64,000 nt of DNA from Rhizobium sp. RCAM05350 (lineage in GTDB: Bacteria > Pseudomonadota > Alphaproteobacteria > Rhizobiales > Rhizobiaceae): positions 2,604,001 through 2,668,000 of the forward strand of contig CP087974.1 in the NCBI GenBank assembly GCA_024426085.1, in the 5' to 3' direction. Shown in pieces: positions 9,685-19,951 of the stretch (positions are counted from its first letter, which is position 1; each line of letters opens with the position of its first letter). The notes beneath the pieces are model-generated. The model did no database searches. It saw nothing but the letters and a program-made list of their open reading frames with translations, and had not been told where the DNA came from. A program made the position numbers and the translations under genes.

Positions 9685-10946
9685 TTACTTTGCAGGCTTG
9701 TACCAGCTGTCGAGGCCCTTCTGCAGCTTTTCGGCAGCAACTTCCGGCGTATCGGTGCCGTTGATGACGTTTGCCGATTCAACCCAGGTCTCGTTCTCGA
9801 GGTTCGGGGTGCCGCGCGACAGGGATCTGGTAGGTCGAGCGGATGGTCGGCTTGCACTTTTCCCGCCAGGAAACGAATTCCTGTGCGAGCGGATCGGCCA
9901 TCTTTACCGGTGACGAGTTCAGGCTGAAGAAGCCCGGCAGCGAGTTGGCATAGATGTCGGCGAATTCCGGAGAAGCGATCCAGCTGAGAAGCTTCTTGGC
10001 TTCTTCCGGATGCGCGCTCTTGGCATTCAGGCCGACGCCGATGTCGTTGTGGTCGGAGATGTAGCAAGCGTCGCCAGCAGTCTTAACCGGCGGCGGGAAA
10101 GCGCCCATCTTGAACTGGGCCTGCGTGTTGAACAGGCCGATTTCCCACGAGCCGGCCGGGTAGATGGCAGCGCGGCCGAGAGTGAAGAGGTTCTGACTGT
10201 CCGGATAGGTCTGGGCTTCGAAACCGTCGCCGAGGTAATCCTTCCACTTGGCAAGAACCTTGTAGGGCTCGACCCAGTCGGCGTCCGTCAGCTTCTGCTC
10301 GCCCTTGATCAGAGCAGCGCGGCCTTCTTCACCCTTCCAGTAGGTCGGGCCGATGTTCTGGTAGCCCATGGTGGCGGCTTCCCAGAGGTCCTTCGTGCCC
10401 ATGGCGAGCGGGATGTAGGTGCCGTCAGCCTTGATCTTGTCGAGCGCTGCGAAGAACTCGGCTTCCGTTGCCGGGATGGCGATGCCGAGCTTGTCGAAGG
10501 CGTCCTTGTTGTAGATGAAGCCATGGATAACCGAAGCCATCGGCACGCAGAAGGTGGCTGCGCCATCGTCCGTTGTCCAGGCGGACCTGGCGACCGGCGA
10601 GAAATTCTCCATGCCGGCGAGACCGGTCAGGTCAGCCAGGTGCTTCTTGTTGTAAAGTTCGAGCGAAGCATCAGAACGGGCGGCAGGTGACGAGGTCACC
10701 GGCCGAACCGGCGTCGAGCTTGGCGTTGAGCGCAGCATTATACTCGGTTGGCGCGGTCGGTGCGAAGACGACCTTGATGCCCGGGTTCTTGGCTTCGAAT
10801 GCCGGAATAAGTTTTTCCTGCCAGATGGTCAGGTCGTCGTTGCGCCAGCTTTCGATCGTCAGCGTGACGTCTTCAGCATGCGCCAGCCCGGCAGAGCCGA
10901 GGATACTGGATGCAAGCAGCAAGCCCTTCAAGGTAGTGCGGGTCAT
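9685..10946 (-). CDS. sugar ABC transporter substrate-binding protein (frameshifted)
   Basis: Periplasmic binding protein of family 1, about 420 residues. It has a clean signal peptide (LLLASSILGSAGLAHA then ED) and then TIESWRNDD and later typical MalE/UgpB-like blocks (GTYIPLAMGTKDLWEAA, YPAGSWEIGLF). Frameshifts occur near 10683 and 9825. The true C-terminus is LQKGLDSWYKPAK with TAA at 9685. The ribosome-binding site GAGGGAG lies just upstream of the start. Together with the two permeases and the ATPase it forms one importer. The co-transcribed murQ points to a MurNAc-, GlcNAc- or related amino-sugar ligand. Confidence 0.9.
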
Positions 10947-10964
10947 TACGTTCTCCCTCTTTGT

Positions 10965-10980
10965 GCGCCATTTTTGGCGC
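10965..10980 (-). terminator. hairpin between murQ and the binding-protein gene
   Basis: A 6-bp inverted repeat GCGCCA/TGGCGC with a 4-base loop lies just past the murQ stop. No U-run follows, so partial termination or RNA processing is more likely than a full stop. Confidence 0.45.
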
Positions 10981-10984
10981 GGTT

Positions 10985-11902
10985 TTAGAACCCTAGGATC
11001 AATGTGCCATGACGCCAGACAAGGCGCGGCGCAAGTTTTGACCGGCTTTCGGTAAGCGCTGCTTGTGCAGCGGCCACGTCTTCTGCCCCAGCAGCAAGAA
11101 GAATGGCGATCTTTACCGAACCAGACGATGTCGTGAGATAGCGGCCTGCCTCCGTGGCACCAATGCCGGCAATGTCGGAAACGATGCGGATGGCGCGGCG
11201 GCCGCGCAATTTTGCGTTGTCGGCCTTCAGGTTGACCATATGTCCGTCATAGACATGGCCAAGATGAATGCCGACAAGCGTCGAAAACATGTTGAAGGCG
11301 ATCTTCTGTGCCGTTGCCGCACCCATGCGGGTCGATCCGGAGATGACCTCGGGCGGCGTTTGCAGCAGAATGGCAACGTCGGCATTCTGGAACAGCACGG
11401 CACCCGGATTGTTGGCCATGGCAATGACCCGAGCGCCACGTTCGCGGGCTTCATCAGCCGCAGCCAGCGCATATGGCGTCGAACCGCTTGCCGACACCGA
11501 AATCAGACAATCGCCAGCGCCGATACCGGCATCGCGCACATCCTTGCGCGCTAACTCCATGTCGTCTTCATAGCCGCCGGCAAGATCTGTGAGGCTCGCA
11601 GCACCTCCGGCGAGAAGCACAACGACCTTGTCGAGCGCAATTCCATAGGTACCGGGCAATTCCAGTGCATCGGTCATGGCCATCAGACCGGAGCTGCCGG
11701 CCCCGGCATAGGCCAGGCGGCCACCCTTGGAGAGAACGTCGGCAGCGATCTGCGCAGCGGCGGCAATGGATTCAATGGCAGCATCAACGACCTTGGCCGC
11801 GGCCTGCTGGCCGGATGCAAGCAGACGAAGCGCAAGCGCCGGATGCATCACATCCAGTCCCATCGCCTTGTCATGATGCTCTTCGGTCTTCACTGACGGC
11901 AT
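10985..11902 (-). CDS. murQ: N-acetylmuramic acid 6-phosphate etherase
   Basis: Cytoplasmic lyase of 305 residues that removes D-lactate from MurNAc-6-P to give GlcNAc-6-P, linking peptidoglycan amino sugars to the nag route. The SIS fold is seen in YAGAGSSGLMAMTDALELPGTYG, the catalytic region in GGYEDDMELARKDV, and SASGSTPYALAA and PPEVISGSTRMGAATAQKIAFN are family signatures. The start at 11902 has AGGAG nine bases upstream, so the longer frame to 11935 is unlikely. It leads the leftward ABC-transporter operon, under a shared operator. Confidence 0.93.
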   Translation of the reverse strand: MPSVKTEEHHDKAMGLDVMHPALALRLLASGQQAAAKVVDAAIESIAAAAQIAADVLSKGGRLAYAGAGSSGLMAMTDALELPGTYGIALDKVVVLLAGGAASLTDLAGGYEDDMELARKDVRDAGIGAGDCLISVSASGSTPYALAAADEARERGARVIAMANNPGAVLFQNADVAILLQTPPEVISGSTRMGAATAQKIAFNMFSTLVGIHLGHVYDGHMVNLKADNAKLRGRRAIRIVSDIAGIGATEAGRYLTTSSGSVKIAILLAAGAEDVAAAQAALTESRSKLAPRLVWRHGTLILGF

Positions 11903-11931
11903 ACGCTCAATCTCCTCTGCGCAAATTAATG

Positions 11932-11945
11932 CCAAAAAAATACCA
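11932..11945 (-). promoter_or_regulatory. operator copy 1 (TGGTATTTTTTTGG) in front of murQ
   Basis: On the minus strand the 14-mer TGGTATTTTTTTGG ends 29 bases before the murQ start codon. The identical 14-mer occurs on the plus strand in front of the divergent kinase gene. Exact duplication in mirror orientation inside a 196-base AT-rich divergent region indicates a shared regulator, most simply the GntR protein encoded at 12975-13739. Confidence 0.65.
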
Positions 11946-12061
11946 ATTGTCTAGGAAAAATTAACTTCCGACCGAAGAAAATTTTCTATTTCTAAAATAA
12001 TCAATATATTTCAAATTGTTAATCGATAAATCCAATTAAAGACCAAAATCCTCTTGGTAAA

Positions 12062-12075
12062 TGGTATTTTTTTGG
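12062..12075 (+). promoter_or_regulatory. operator copy 2 (TGGTATTTTTTTGG) in front of the kinase operon
   Basis: Same 14-mer as 11932-11945, ending 23 bases before the kinase ATG. The run continues as GGTATC, so a GGTAT direct repeat is also present. The nearly equal distance to each start codon suggests repression by blocking promoter clearance or initiation. Confidence 0.65.
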
Positions 12076-12098
12076 TATCCTTTTTCTCGGAGGTATCC

Positions 12099-12978
12099 AT
12101 GCCACATTACATTCTGGGAATCGACGGCGGAGGCACAAGCTGCCGCGCGGCTGTAGCGGGCGCCGATGGGCGTATCCTCGGACGCGGTAAAAGCGGCGCC
12201 GCCAACATTCTGACCGATCCCGACAATGCCCTGATCCACATTGTCGGCGCCGCCACGGCTGCCTTCGAGGAGGCAAACATTGCACCCTCGGAGATCGGCT
12301 CAGCCTGCGCGCTGGTCGGGGTTGCCGGCAGCAATGTCGGCGATGCGGTCCATTATGTGAAGGAGCGCCTGCCGTTCGCCAAGGCCGACATCGAATCCGA
12401 TGGGCTGATTGCGCTGCAAGGCGCCCTGGGCGATAGCGACGGCGCTGTGGCCATCCTCGGCACCGGCTCCATCTATATCTCCCGCCAGGGTGACGAGATC
12501 CGCTATATCGGCGGATGGGGTTTCCAGATCGGCGATCTCGGCAGCGGCGCCCGCCTCGGCCACGCACTTTTGCAGGAAAGCGTGCTGGCCTTCGACCGGA
12601 TTCATCCGTCGTCGCCGCTGACAGATGCCGTCATGGCCGAATTCAACAACGACCCGCGCGAGGTCGTCGAATTTGCCCGCGCCGCACGGCCCGGCGAGTT
12701 CGGCCGTTTTGCGCCGAAGATTTTCGACTATGCCGGCCGCAACGATCCGGTGGCGATCACCCTGCTCAAGACCTGCGCCCAGACCGTCGATGAAGCCCTG
12801 GATGCCGTCGTGGCGCAGGGCAGCCGCAAGCTCTGCCTGCTGGGCGGGTTGGCGCCGATCTATCGCCCATGGCTGGCCGAGCGGCATCAGCCTTTGTTCG
12901 TGGAGCCGGAAGCGGACGCCCTGACCGGCTCGGTTGCGCTGGCAGCCAAGCTGATTTGCGGCGGGATCTGCGGCATGA
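12099..12978 (+). CDS. BadF/BadG-type ATPase, probable GlcNAc/amino-sugar kinase (frameshift near its end)
   Basis: About 292 residues with the sugar-kinase/actin-like fold. PHOSPHATE-1 is LGIDGGGTSCRAAVAG, followed by GVAGSNVG, PHOSPHATE-2 AILGTGSIY, and GGWGFQIGDLGSGARLG, as in N-acetylglucosamine kinases of the BadF superfamily. As given, the frame runs on into the GntR gene. Removing one T from the GATTT at 12954-12956 gives an ending AAGSAA with TGA at 12976-12978, overlapping the GntR ATG as ATGA. I therefore treat it as a separate gene. The start at 12099 follows CGGAGG. It would phosphorylate the imported amino sugar. Confidence 0.85.
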
Positions 12979-13739
12979 CCCAGCATCTCGAAGCCATATT
13001 GCCATTGGACAGCCTGCAGGCCGGGGGCTCCGGTCCGCTGTATCTCAAGCTGCGGCAATCGCTCGAGGATGCGATCCTTTCGGGCAAGCTCAATCATGGC
13101 GATGCCCTGCCGCCGGAGCGGGATCTGGCCGATTATGCCAGCATCAGCCGCGTGACGGTGCGCAAGGCGGTCGATGATCTGGTCAGGGATGGTCTGCTTG
13201 TGCGCCGCCATGGCTCCGGCACGTTTGTCGTCAAGCCAGTCCATCGCGTACAGCAGTCTTTATCGCGCCTGACCTCCTTTACAGAAGACATGCAGAGGCG
13301 CGGCCTGGTCACGACGGCGCAATGGATCGAGCGCGGGCTTTTTCATCCTTCGCCGGATGAAATGATGGCCCTTGGCCTGACCGCCGATGCGCTTGTGGCC
13401 CGCCTCGGCCGCCTGCGTATTGCCGACGACATGCCGCTTGCCATCGAGCGGGCGAGCATTTCGGCCGAATTCCTGCCCGATCCCATTCGTATCGGCACCT
13501 CGCTCTATGCCGAGCTCGACAAGACCAAGTCGCGTCCTGTGCGTGCCGTGCAGCGGATTTCGGCCTGCAGCCTGAAAGATCCGGACGCAGCAATGCTCGG
13601 CGTGCCCGCCGGCTCGGCCAGCCTGTCGATCGAACGCATCTCCTATCTCGCCTCCGGGCGTGTCGTGGAATTCACCCGGTCGCTCTATCGGGGCGACGCC
13701 TATGACTTCGTCGTGGAACTGACCCTGTCGGATTCCTGA
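12975..13739 (+). CDS. GntR/HutC-family transcriptional regulator
   Basis: A 254-residue regulator with an N-terminal winged helix (LYLKLRQSLEDAILSGKL, LPPERDLADYASISRVTVRK, VRRHGSGTFV) and a C-terminal UbiC-like effector domain (RGDAYDFVVEL near the end). HutC members such as NagR, DasR and NagQ respond to amino-sugar phosphates. Its place between the kinase and the deaminase, and the paired operators upstream of both operons, make it the likely regulator of the whole locus. The apparent fusion to the kinase is an indel effect. Confidence 0.88.
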   Translation: MTQHLEAILPLDSLQAGGSGPLYLKLRQSLEDAILSGKLNHGDALPPERDLADYASISRVTVRKAVDDLVRDGLLVRRHGSGTFVVKPVHRVQQSLSRLTSFTEDMQRRGLVTTAQWIERGLFHPSPDEMMALGLTADALVARLGRLRIADDMPLAIERASISAEFLPDPIRIGTSLYAELDKTKSRPVRAVQRISACSLKDPDAAMLGVPAGSASLSIERISYLASGRVVEFTRSLYRGDAYDFVVELTLSDS

Positions 13740-13765
13740 GCGGCCCAAAGTAGAAAGACAAGATC

Positions 13766-14787
13766 ATGCAGACGAACATGCGGCGCGAAATCGATGAAAT
13801 CCCGGAAGCTGCGGCCCGGCTTCTCGAACGGACCAAAAGCGCAGTGAAAGAGACAGGGGGCAGCTGCGCGCTAAGGATCCGGCTTTCCTGGTGACGATCG
13901 CCCGTGGCTCATCAGACCACGCTGCCTTGTTCCTGAAATACGCGATCGAGCTTTCGACCGGACGGCCGGTTGCCTCGCTCGGCCCGTCGCTCGCCTCCAT
14001 CTATGGCGCGAAAATGCAGCTTCAGGGCGCGGCATCGATTGCCATTTCACAATCCGGCAAAAGCCCGGACATCGTCGCGATGGCTGCGGCAGCGACCAAG
14101 GCAGGCGCCGTGACGATCGCGCTGACCAACACCCTGCCCTCACCGATTTCCCAGGCCAGCACGCATTCGCTCGATATCCTTGCCGGGCCGGAAATCGCTG
14201 TTGCCGCAACCAAATCCTATGTCAATTCGATCGTTGCCGGCCTTGCCATCCTTGGCGAATGGACGCAAGACGCTGCCCTGCAGCGCGCTGTCGCCGATCT
14301 GCCTGCCCAGTTTGCCAAGGCCGTGAAGCTCGACTGGCAGCCGCTGGCCGACGAACTGGGCGATGCGGAATCGTTGTTCGTGCTCGGTCGAGGCCCGGCG
14401 CTGGCGATTGCCAGCGAGGCGGCACTGAAATTCAAGGAAACCTCCGGCATGCACGCGGAAGCTTACTCGGCTGCCGAAGTGCTGCATGGGCCGGTGGCGC
14501 TGGTCGAAAAGCGTTTCCCGGTGATCGGCCTTGCTGCGCGCGATGCTGCGGAAGGCTCCGTTGCCGGCATTCTCGATGGGCTGAGCGCCAAGGGGGCGCT
14601 GGCCTTCGTCACATCCGACCAAGCCAAGGCGACCAAGACTCTGCCATTTGTCGCCACCGGACATCCGATTACCGACGCGCTGGCCCTGATCATTCCATTC
14701 TACGGCTTCGTCGAATCCTGGTCGCGGTCACGCGGCCTCAATCCGGATGCGCCCGTCGCTCTCAAGAAGGTAACGGAGACGAGATGA
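13766..14787 (+). CDS. SIS-domain glucosamine-6-phosphate deaminase/isomerase, NagB-II/AgaS-like (frameshifted)
   Basis: About 340 residues with two SIS domains (IARGSSDHAALFLKYAIE and LGRGPALAIASEAALKFKET) that resemble the isomerase half of GlmS without the glutaminase domain. Such proteins deaminate GlcN-6-P or GalN-6-P. The frame shifts near 13858 between TKSAVKETG and LRAKDPAFLVTIARGSS. The gene follows gntR by 26 bases, and its stop overlaps the nagA start (ATGA at 14784). With nagA it would turn GlcNAc-6-P into fructose-6-P. Confidence 0.88.
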
Positions 14788-15941
14788 CCGCGCCAACGGC
14801 AATCACTGGAGCCCGGATTTTTGACGGCCTGTTCTGGCATGACGATCAGGCCCTGCTTCTCGACGGCGGCACGATCACCGGCATTTTGCCGGAGAACGAC
14901 CTGCCGTCCGGCACCCATACAATCAGCGCCGACGGGCAGTTGCTGGTGCCGGGTTTCATCGATCTTCAGGTGAACGGCGGCGGTGGCGTGATGCTCAACG
15001 ACCGCCAGGATGTTGACGCCATCCGCACGATCTGCGCGGCACATGCAAAATTCGGCACCACCGCCCTGCTCCCGACGCTGATCACCGACACGTTCGAGAT
15101 CCGCGCCCGCACTATTGCGGGCGGCAGGCAAGCCAAGGCGGAAAAGGTACCCGGATTCCTCGGCCTGCATCTTGAAGGACCGCACCTTTCGGTTGCCCGC
15201 AAGGGGCGCATGATCCGGCGCTAATCCGGCCGATGGATCAGGCCGATCTCGACGCCATGCTGGCTGCGCCGGTGCTTTGATGCCATAATGGTGACGGTCG
15301 CCCCTGAGAATACCACGGCAGCACAGGTTTCGGCGATGACCGAAGCCGGTATCATCGTCAGCCTCGGCCATACCGATGCCGGCTACAATACCGTCGTTGA
15401 ATATGCCAAGGCCGGCGCCCGTACAGTCACGCACCTGTTCAATGCGATGAGCCCGCTTGGCCATCGGGAACCGGGTATGGTCGGCGGAGCGCTCGATACC
15501 GGCAGCCTGCATGCCGGAATCATCGCCGACGGTTTCCATGTCGATCCGGCGTCCATGGGCGTCGCATTGCGCGCCAAGAACGGCCCGGGACGAATCTTCA
15601 TCGTTACTGATGCGATGTCGACGATCGGCTCCGACCTGACCAGCTTTCTGCTCAATGGCCGGGAAATCTTCCGCAAGGACGGCCGTCTGACGCTGGCGGA
15701 CGGCACGCTGGCAGGCGCCGACATCGACATGCTGTCTTCGGTGCGCTTCGCCCACGAAAAGCTGGCTTTGCCGCTTGATGAGGCGCTGCGCATGGCGTCC
15801 GCCTATCCCGCGGATGCCGCCGGTATCGCCGCCCGCAAGGGCCGGCTGCTGCCGGGTCTGGACGCCGATTTCGTGCTTTTGACCGAGAGCCTCGAGATGG
15901 CGTCGACCTGGATTACCGGCACACGCGTTTTCCAGGCATAG
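14784..15941 (+). CDS. nagA: N-acetylglucosamine-6-phosphate deacetylase (frameshifted)
   Basis: Amidohydrolase of about 385 residues that removes acetate from GlcNAc-6-P. Metal and substrate motifs are visible: GLHLEGPHLS, SLGHTDAGYN, THLFNAMSPLGHREPG, DGFHVDP and the catalytic Asp in IVTDAMSTIG. The family N-terminus GQLLVPGFIDLQVNGGGGV is intact. Frameshifts occur near 15215 and 15280, in and around the segment after RKG. It ends 12 bases before the convergent cutC gene. Confidence 0.93.
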
Positions 15942-15953
15942 CCTAGTTAGATA

Positions 15954-16680
15954 TCACGGCGCGGCCGTCAGCCGCGCCTTCAGCGCCCGCACCGCCTGCG
16001 TATCCGTTTGCCGGGCGCTCGGCGCGACAAAGCCGAGCGACACCAGCCGGACATCGTGAGCCGGCTGATCAATCGAGCAGGACGAATGGACCTCGGTGAC
16101 GGAAAGCCGTGACAGAAGACCGTCAATCGTCTGCAGCGTTACGCCAGAACCGGGCATGATCGAAATCCGGCCTCTGGCGGCGCTGATAGCGGACGCGAGG
16201 ACATCGACGCCCTCAGACGCCTTTTGCACCACCTGAGGTCAGTATCCGCTCGAAGCCGAGATCGACGGCGGTCTCGACTGCCTCGTCGAAATCCGGAACC
16301 AGATCGAAAGCGCGATGCAGCGTCAGGCCCAGTCCGCTCGCATGGCCGACCAGCGTTCGCAATGTTGCGACATCCAGGCTACCATTAGGCCGGCTTGCAC
16401 CGAGCACCACTCCGGCAAGACCCGCCGCGCGCGCCGTGTCGATCTCGACCCGCATGACATCGATATCGCCGGCATCGAAAACGAAATCTCCCGATCTCGG
16501 CCGGATGATCGCATAGACCGGAATATCGAATGTGCCGGCCAGCGCCATCAGGCCCGGCGATGGCGTAAGGCCGCCGACGGACAGGGCCGAGCACAATTCG
16601 ATGCGATCGGCGCCGCCATCGACCGCGGCCCGAAGACCGGCTGCATCCTCGACGCAGACCTCCAGCAGAACATTCGTCAT
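15954..16680 (-). CDS. cutC: CutC-family protein (frameshifted)
   Basis: TIM-barrel protein of about 241 residues. It has the CutC blocks LLEVCVEDAAGLRAAVDGGADRIELC (in parts), LTPSPGLMALA, YAIIRPRSGDFVF, LTLHRAFDLVPD and ERILTSGGAKGV. The frame shifts near 16225 just after SGGAK. The name comes from copper tolerance in E. coli, but copper binding has been questioned and the family often sits with sugar genes, as here. The start overlaps the stop of the ROK kinase (TGATG). Confidence 0.88.
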
Positions 16681-17589
16681 CACACATCTCCTGCGAGACC
16701 GAGAACGGCCGCGCCGATCAGGCCAGGCTCGATCCGGCATTCACCGGGAACGACCAGCGGCCGGTCGAATTTTCGCAAGATGCGCGCCCGCACGGCCTTG
16801 TCGATCTCGGCAATCAGCGGCGTCACATTGGAAAGACCGCCACCGATCGGGACGATCGTCGCGCCGGTGATATTGACCGTCAGCGCCAGCGGCGAACTGA
16901 TGAGGTCGACCAGCACATCGATGGTGCGAGCCGCTTCGGCATCGCCATTTTGCCAGAGCGTAGTGATCTCGTGGCTTGGCAGGCTCTTGCCATGCAAAGT
17001 CAGATGCAGACGCTCCATGCCACGGGCGCCGCCAATCGTATCGACACAGCCGCGCTGGCCGCAGCCGCAGTCGAAAATGGGGATTGCGACGGGCGGCGTG
17101 CCAGCCATCGAAGCCACTGCGGGGCCATGGCCCCATTCGCCGGCAAACCCGCCTTCCGCATTGATGAGCCGGCCATCGACCACCAGGCCGCCGCCGACAC
17201 CTGTGCCGAGAATGGCGCCGAGCACGATCCGGTAACCCCTGCCCCGCCCCGGCGCCGGCTTCGGCCAGTGCGAAACAATCGGCATCATTGGCGATCAATA
17301 CGGGTAGTCCGAGCAAACTGGATAATTCAGCGGCAAGCTTGCGCCCGTCGATGCAAGGAATGTTGGCGCATTTGATCGCCTGCGTCTCGGGATCGACGAC
17401 ACCGGTGATCGATATGGCGACGCGGTCAGGCCTTTCGCCAGCCTCCGCGATAACATCCCGCAGCGTTTCGACAAAGGCATTGAAATCATCGAGCGGCGTG
17501 ACGCGGCGTTCGAGCGGGTCGATCCGGTCTGCCGCATGGGCGACGGCGCCCTTGATGGCCGAGCCACCGATATCGAAGCAGACGATCAT
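16680..17589 (-). CDS. ROK-family sugar kinase (frameshifted)
   Basis: About 302 residues. It has the ATP-binding DIGGSAIKGAV, the family zinc site DCGCGQRGC after GEWGHGP, and GTGVGGGLVVDGRLI. ROK kinases act on glucose, GlcNAc, ManNAc or fructose. No residue here fixes the substrate, although the neighbouring amino-sugar locus suggests an acetylated hexosamine. The frame shifts near 17268. It overlaps the amidase upstream (ATGA) and cutC downstream (TGATG), so the three are translationally coupled. Confidence 0.88.
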
Positions 17590-18957
17590 GCGTCACCACG
17601 GATAATGGCTTCGGCCGAGAGTGCCACGGAGAGCAGATGCTCGTCGCCGTTCTGCAGGCCAGAGAGAAGGAAGCCGACCGGCATGCCGGTGTCGCCCGTT
17701 CCGCAGGGGATCGAAACGCCACAGCCGTCGAGGAAGTTGCCGATCGACGTGTTGCGCAACGTCCGTCCATTGATCTTGAAGAACAGATCGTCATCGGCAA
17801 GCAGCGGTGCGATCGGCGGCGCCACATGCGGCACCGTCGGGTGGATGACCAGTTCGCCGAGTTCCAGGCTATCGGCGAAGACGGCGATCAACCGCTGGCG
17901 AGCATCGCCAATGGCGATGTAGTCGGCCATCGTGATCTTTTCACCCAGCCGGGTGCGAGCGACGACGCGTTGATCCATGCGCGCAGCCTCCGGCCCCTCC
18001 AGTCGAGCCTTGTGGAGCGCGAAAGCCTCGGCGGCAATCAGCAGGCCATGGCGCGCGCCGATCTCGAAAATCTCCGCGAAGATCGGGGAAGGCGCGACGC
18101 CTGACCCGGGCGCCTGTCTTTTCAAGCCGCAAAACCGCAGCCTCGAACGCAGCCACGACACCCGGTTCGGCATCATCGAAAACAATCGTTTCGGGAATGA
18201 CGAGCTTCAGGCCGCTCAAGTCCGCCCGGCTGATATCGGGCGCGGTGCGGCCCCGCATGGCGGCATCAATCCAGACGGCATCCTGCACGGTATGGCAAAG
18301 CGGCCCGAGCGAATCGAGGCTCTTTGCCAGCGGGAAGACCCCCCGCATCGAATAGCGGCCGCGCGTTGCCTTGTAGCCGACAATACCGTTGAACGCGGCG
18401 GGGATGCGGATGGAGCCGCCGGTATCCGTGCCGATCGCTGCGGGCACCAAACCGGCAGCCACAGCGACGCCGGATCCAGCCGACGATCCGCCCGGAATGC
18501 GAGGCACATCGCTGGAGGCAGCATTATGCGCCGTTCCGTAATGCGGATTGATCCCGAGGCCGGAAAACGCAAATTCGCTGAGATTAGTCCGGCCGATGCT
18601 CACCATTCCGGCGCCGGCAAGCGCTGCGACGACAGCGGCATCGGCTGTTGCGGGCGGATGATCTGCCAGGACGGCGGAGCCTGCGGTTGTCACCGCTCCC
18701 TTGGTATCGAGCAGATCCTTCCAGGCGACGGGTATGCCGTCGAGCAGGCCGAGCGATCGACCGGAACGGATACGCTCGGACGATGACCTGGCCTCCGCGG
18801 CGGCCCGATTGGCAAGCACTTCGGTGAAGATCGACTGATCCTGGTAGCCGGCAATCTTTTCCAGCGAGTTCTCTGCCAGTTCAACAGGATCGAGTGCGCC
18901 GGACTGCAGCAGCACCGAAAGGCCCGCGACCGACTTGTTTGCGTCCACTCCACCCAT
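17586..18957 (-). CDS. amidase signature-family hydrolase (frameshifted)
   Basis: Cytoplasmic amidase of about 456 residues. The Ser-cisSer-Lys triad is visible: Lys in AWKDLLDTKG, and the serines in PGGSSAGSGVAVAAG and GTDTGGSIRIPAAFNG. The frame shifts near 18112. Starts at 18957 (MGGVDANKS) or 18975 (MWSDE) are both possible. It is the first gene of an operon with a ROK kinase and CutC. A substrate such as an N-acyl amino sugar is only a guess from the neighbours. Confidence 0.87.
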
Positions 18958-19151
18958 CGTCTCATCACTCCACATTGCAAAGGTTCCGGCATCATATCGA
19001 TGCATCAACCAATTTGGCAGCGCATTCCGCTTCATGCGCACATGATTTTCACCCAGCTTTCCAAGGCCGGGAGCCACGCGGCCTTGCCCGGCGGCGGTGC
19101 TCCGCCTACATGCGCAGACAACGGCAGACACGCCTTTCAAGGAGATACCGG

Positions 19152-19899
19152 ATGATACTCGACGCGGCGCGGCTTTCCTTTGCAAATCTATTCGCGCCCG
19201 AAACGCGTTCCGTTTTCTGGAAGGTGTTGGGCCTGACGCTTCCGGCGCTGGTCGGGCTGTGGTTGGCGCTGCGCGAGCTGTTCATCTATCTCGCCCTGCC
19301 GTGGCTCGATGCCTTGCTGCCGGGAACGCCCGGCTGGGCCGGCTGGCTGACATTCGTTGTCGGCATTTTCGCGAGCTTGGGGCTGGCACTGGGCCTGGCG
19401 CTGCTTCTTGCCCCCGTGACTGCGCTGATCGCAGGCTTCTTTCTCGATGACGTCCGTGGAAGTGGTGGAAAAACGCGATTACCCCAACGAGCCTGCGGGC
19501 CGCGCGTTGCCGTTGGGGGAAGCGATTGCCGGCACGCTAAAATTCCTCGGCGTCATCATCATCGGCAACATTATTGCACTTTTCCTGCTGCTGATCCCGG
19601 GCATCAACCTGATCGCGTTTTTCCTGGTGAACGGTTATCTGCTTGGGCGTGAATTCTTCGAGTTCGCGGCGATGCGCTACCGCTCACCGGCCGAAGCTCG
19701 GCTTTTCCGCGCTAAACACGCCGGCACCGTTTTCCTCGCCGGTCTTGTGCTTGCCGCATTTCTGGCCGTGCCGCTTCTCAACCTGCTGACCCCACTCTTC
19801 GCCGCAGGCATGATGGTCCATCTGCATAAGAAGCTGTCGCAACGCGATCCGGATTTTCAAAGGCAGCTCAACGTCGGCCGACCGTCGCCCGCACAGTAA
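19152..19899 (+). CDS. EI24/CysZ-like integral membrane protein (frameshifted)
   Basis: About 248 residues and some five to six hydrophobic segments, with the family-typical cytoplasmic stretch EVVEKRDYPNEPAGRALPLG. The frame shifts near 19448 after FFLDDV. A strong AAGGAG precedes the ATG at 19152. EI24-domain proteins of proteobacteria include the sulfate permease CysZ, but many members have no known role. No cys genes are nearby, so a transport function is unproven. Confidence 0.8.
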
Positions 19900-19917
19900 C
19901 TTGCCTTTTTGTCTATA

Positions 19918-19932
19918 TTGACAATTTGTCAA
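19918..19932. promoter_or_regulatory. 15-bp perfect palindrome TTGACAATTTGTCAA
   Basis: The palindrome (7 bp + 1 + 7 bp) ends 19 bases before the start of the YheO-like regulator gene. It is a good candidate for its autoregulatory operator. It also overlaps a possible TTGACA -35 box. Confidence 0.5.
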
Positions 19933-19951
19933 AGTGAACGGATAAGACAGC

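Noticed and set aside
12099..13739. A sugar kinase fused to a GntR regulator in one reading frame.
   Set aside because: Deleting one T at 12954-12956 makes the kinase end in AAGSAA with a TGA overlapping the regulator ATG (ATGA). Given the many indels nearby, two normal genes are far more likely than a fusion.
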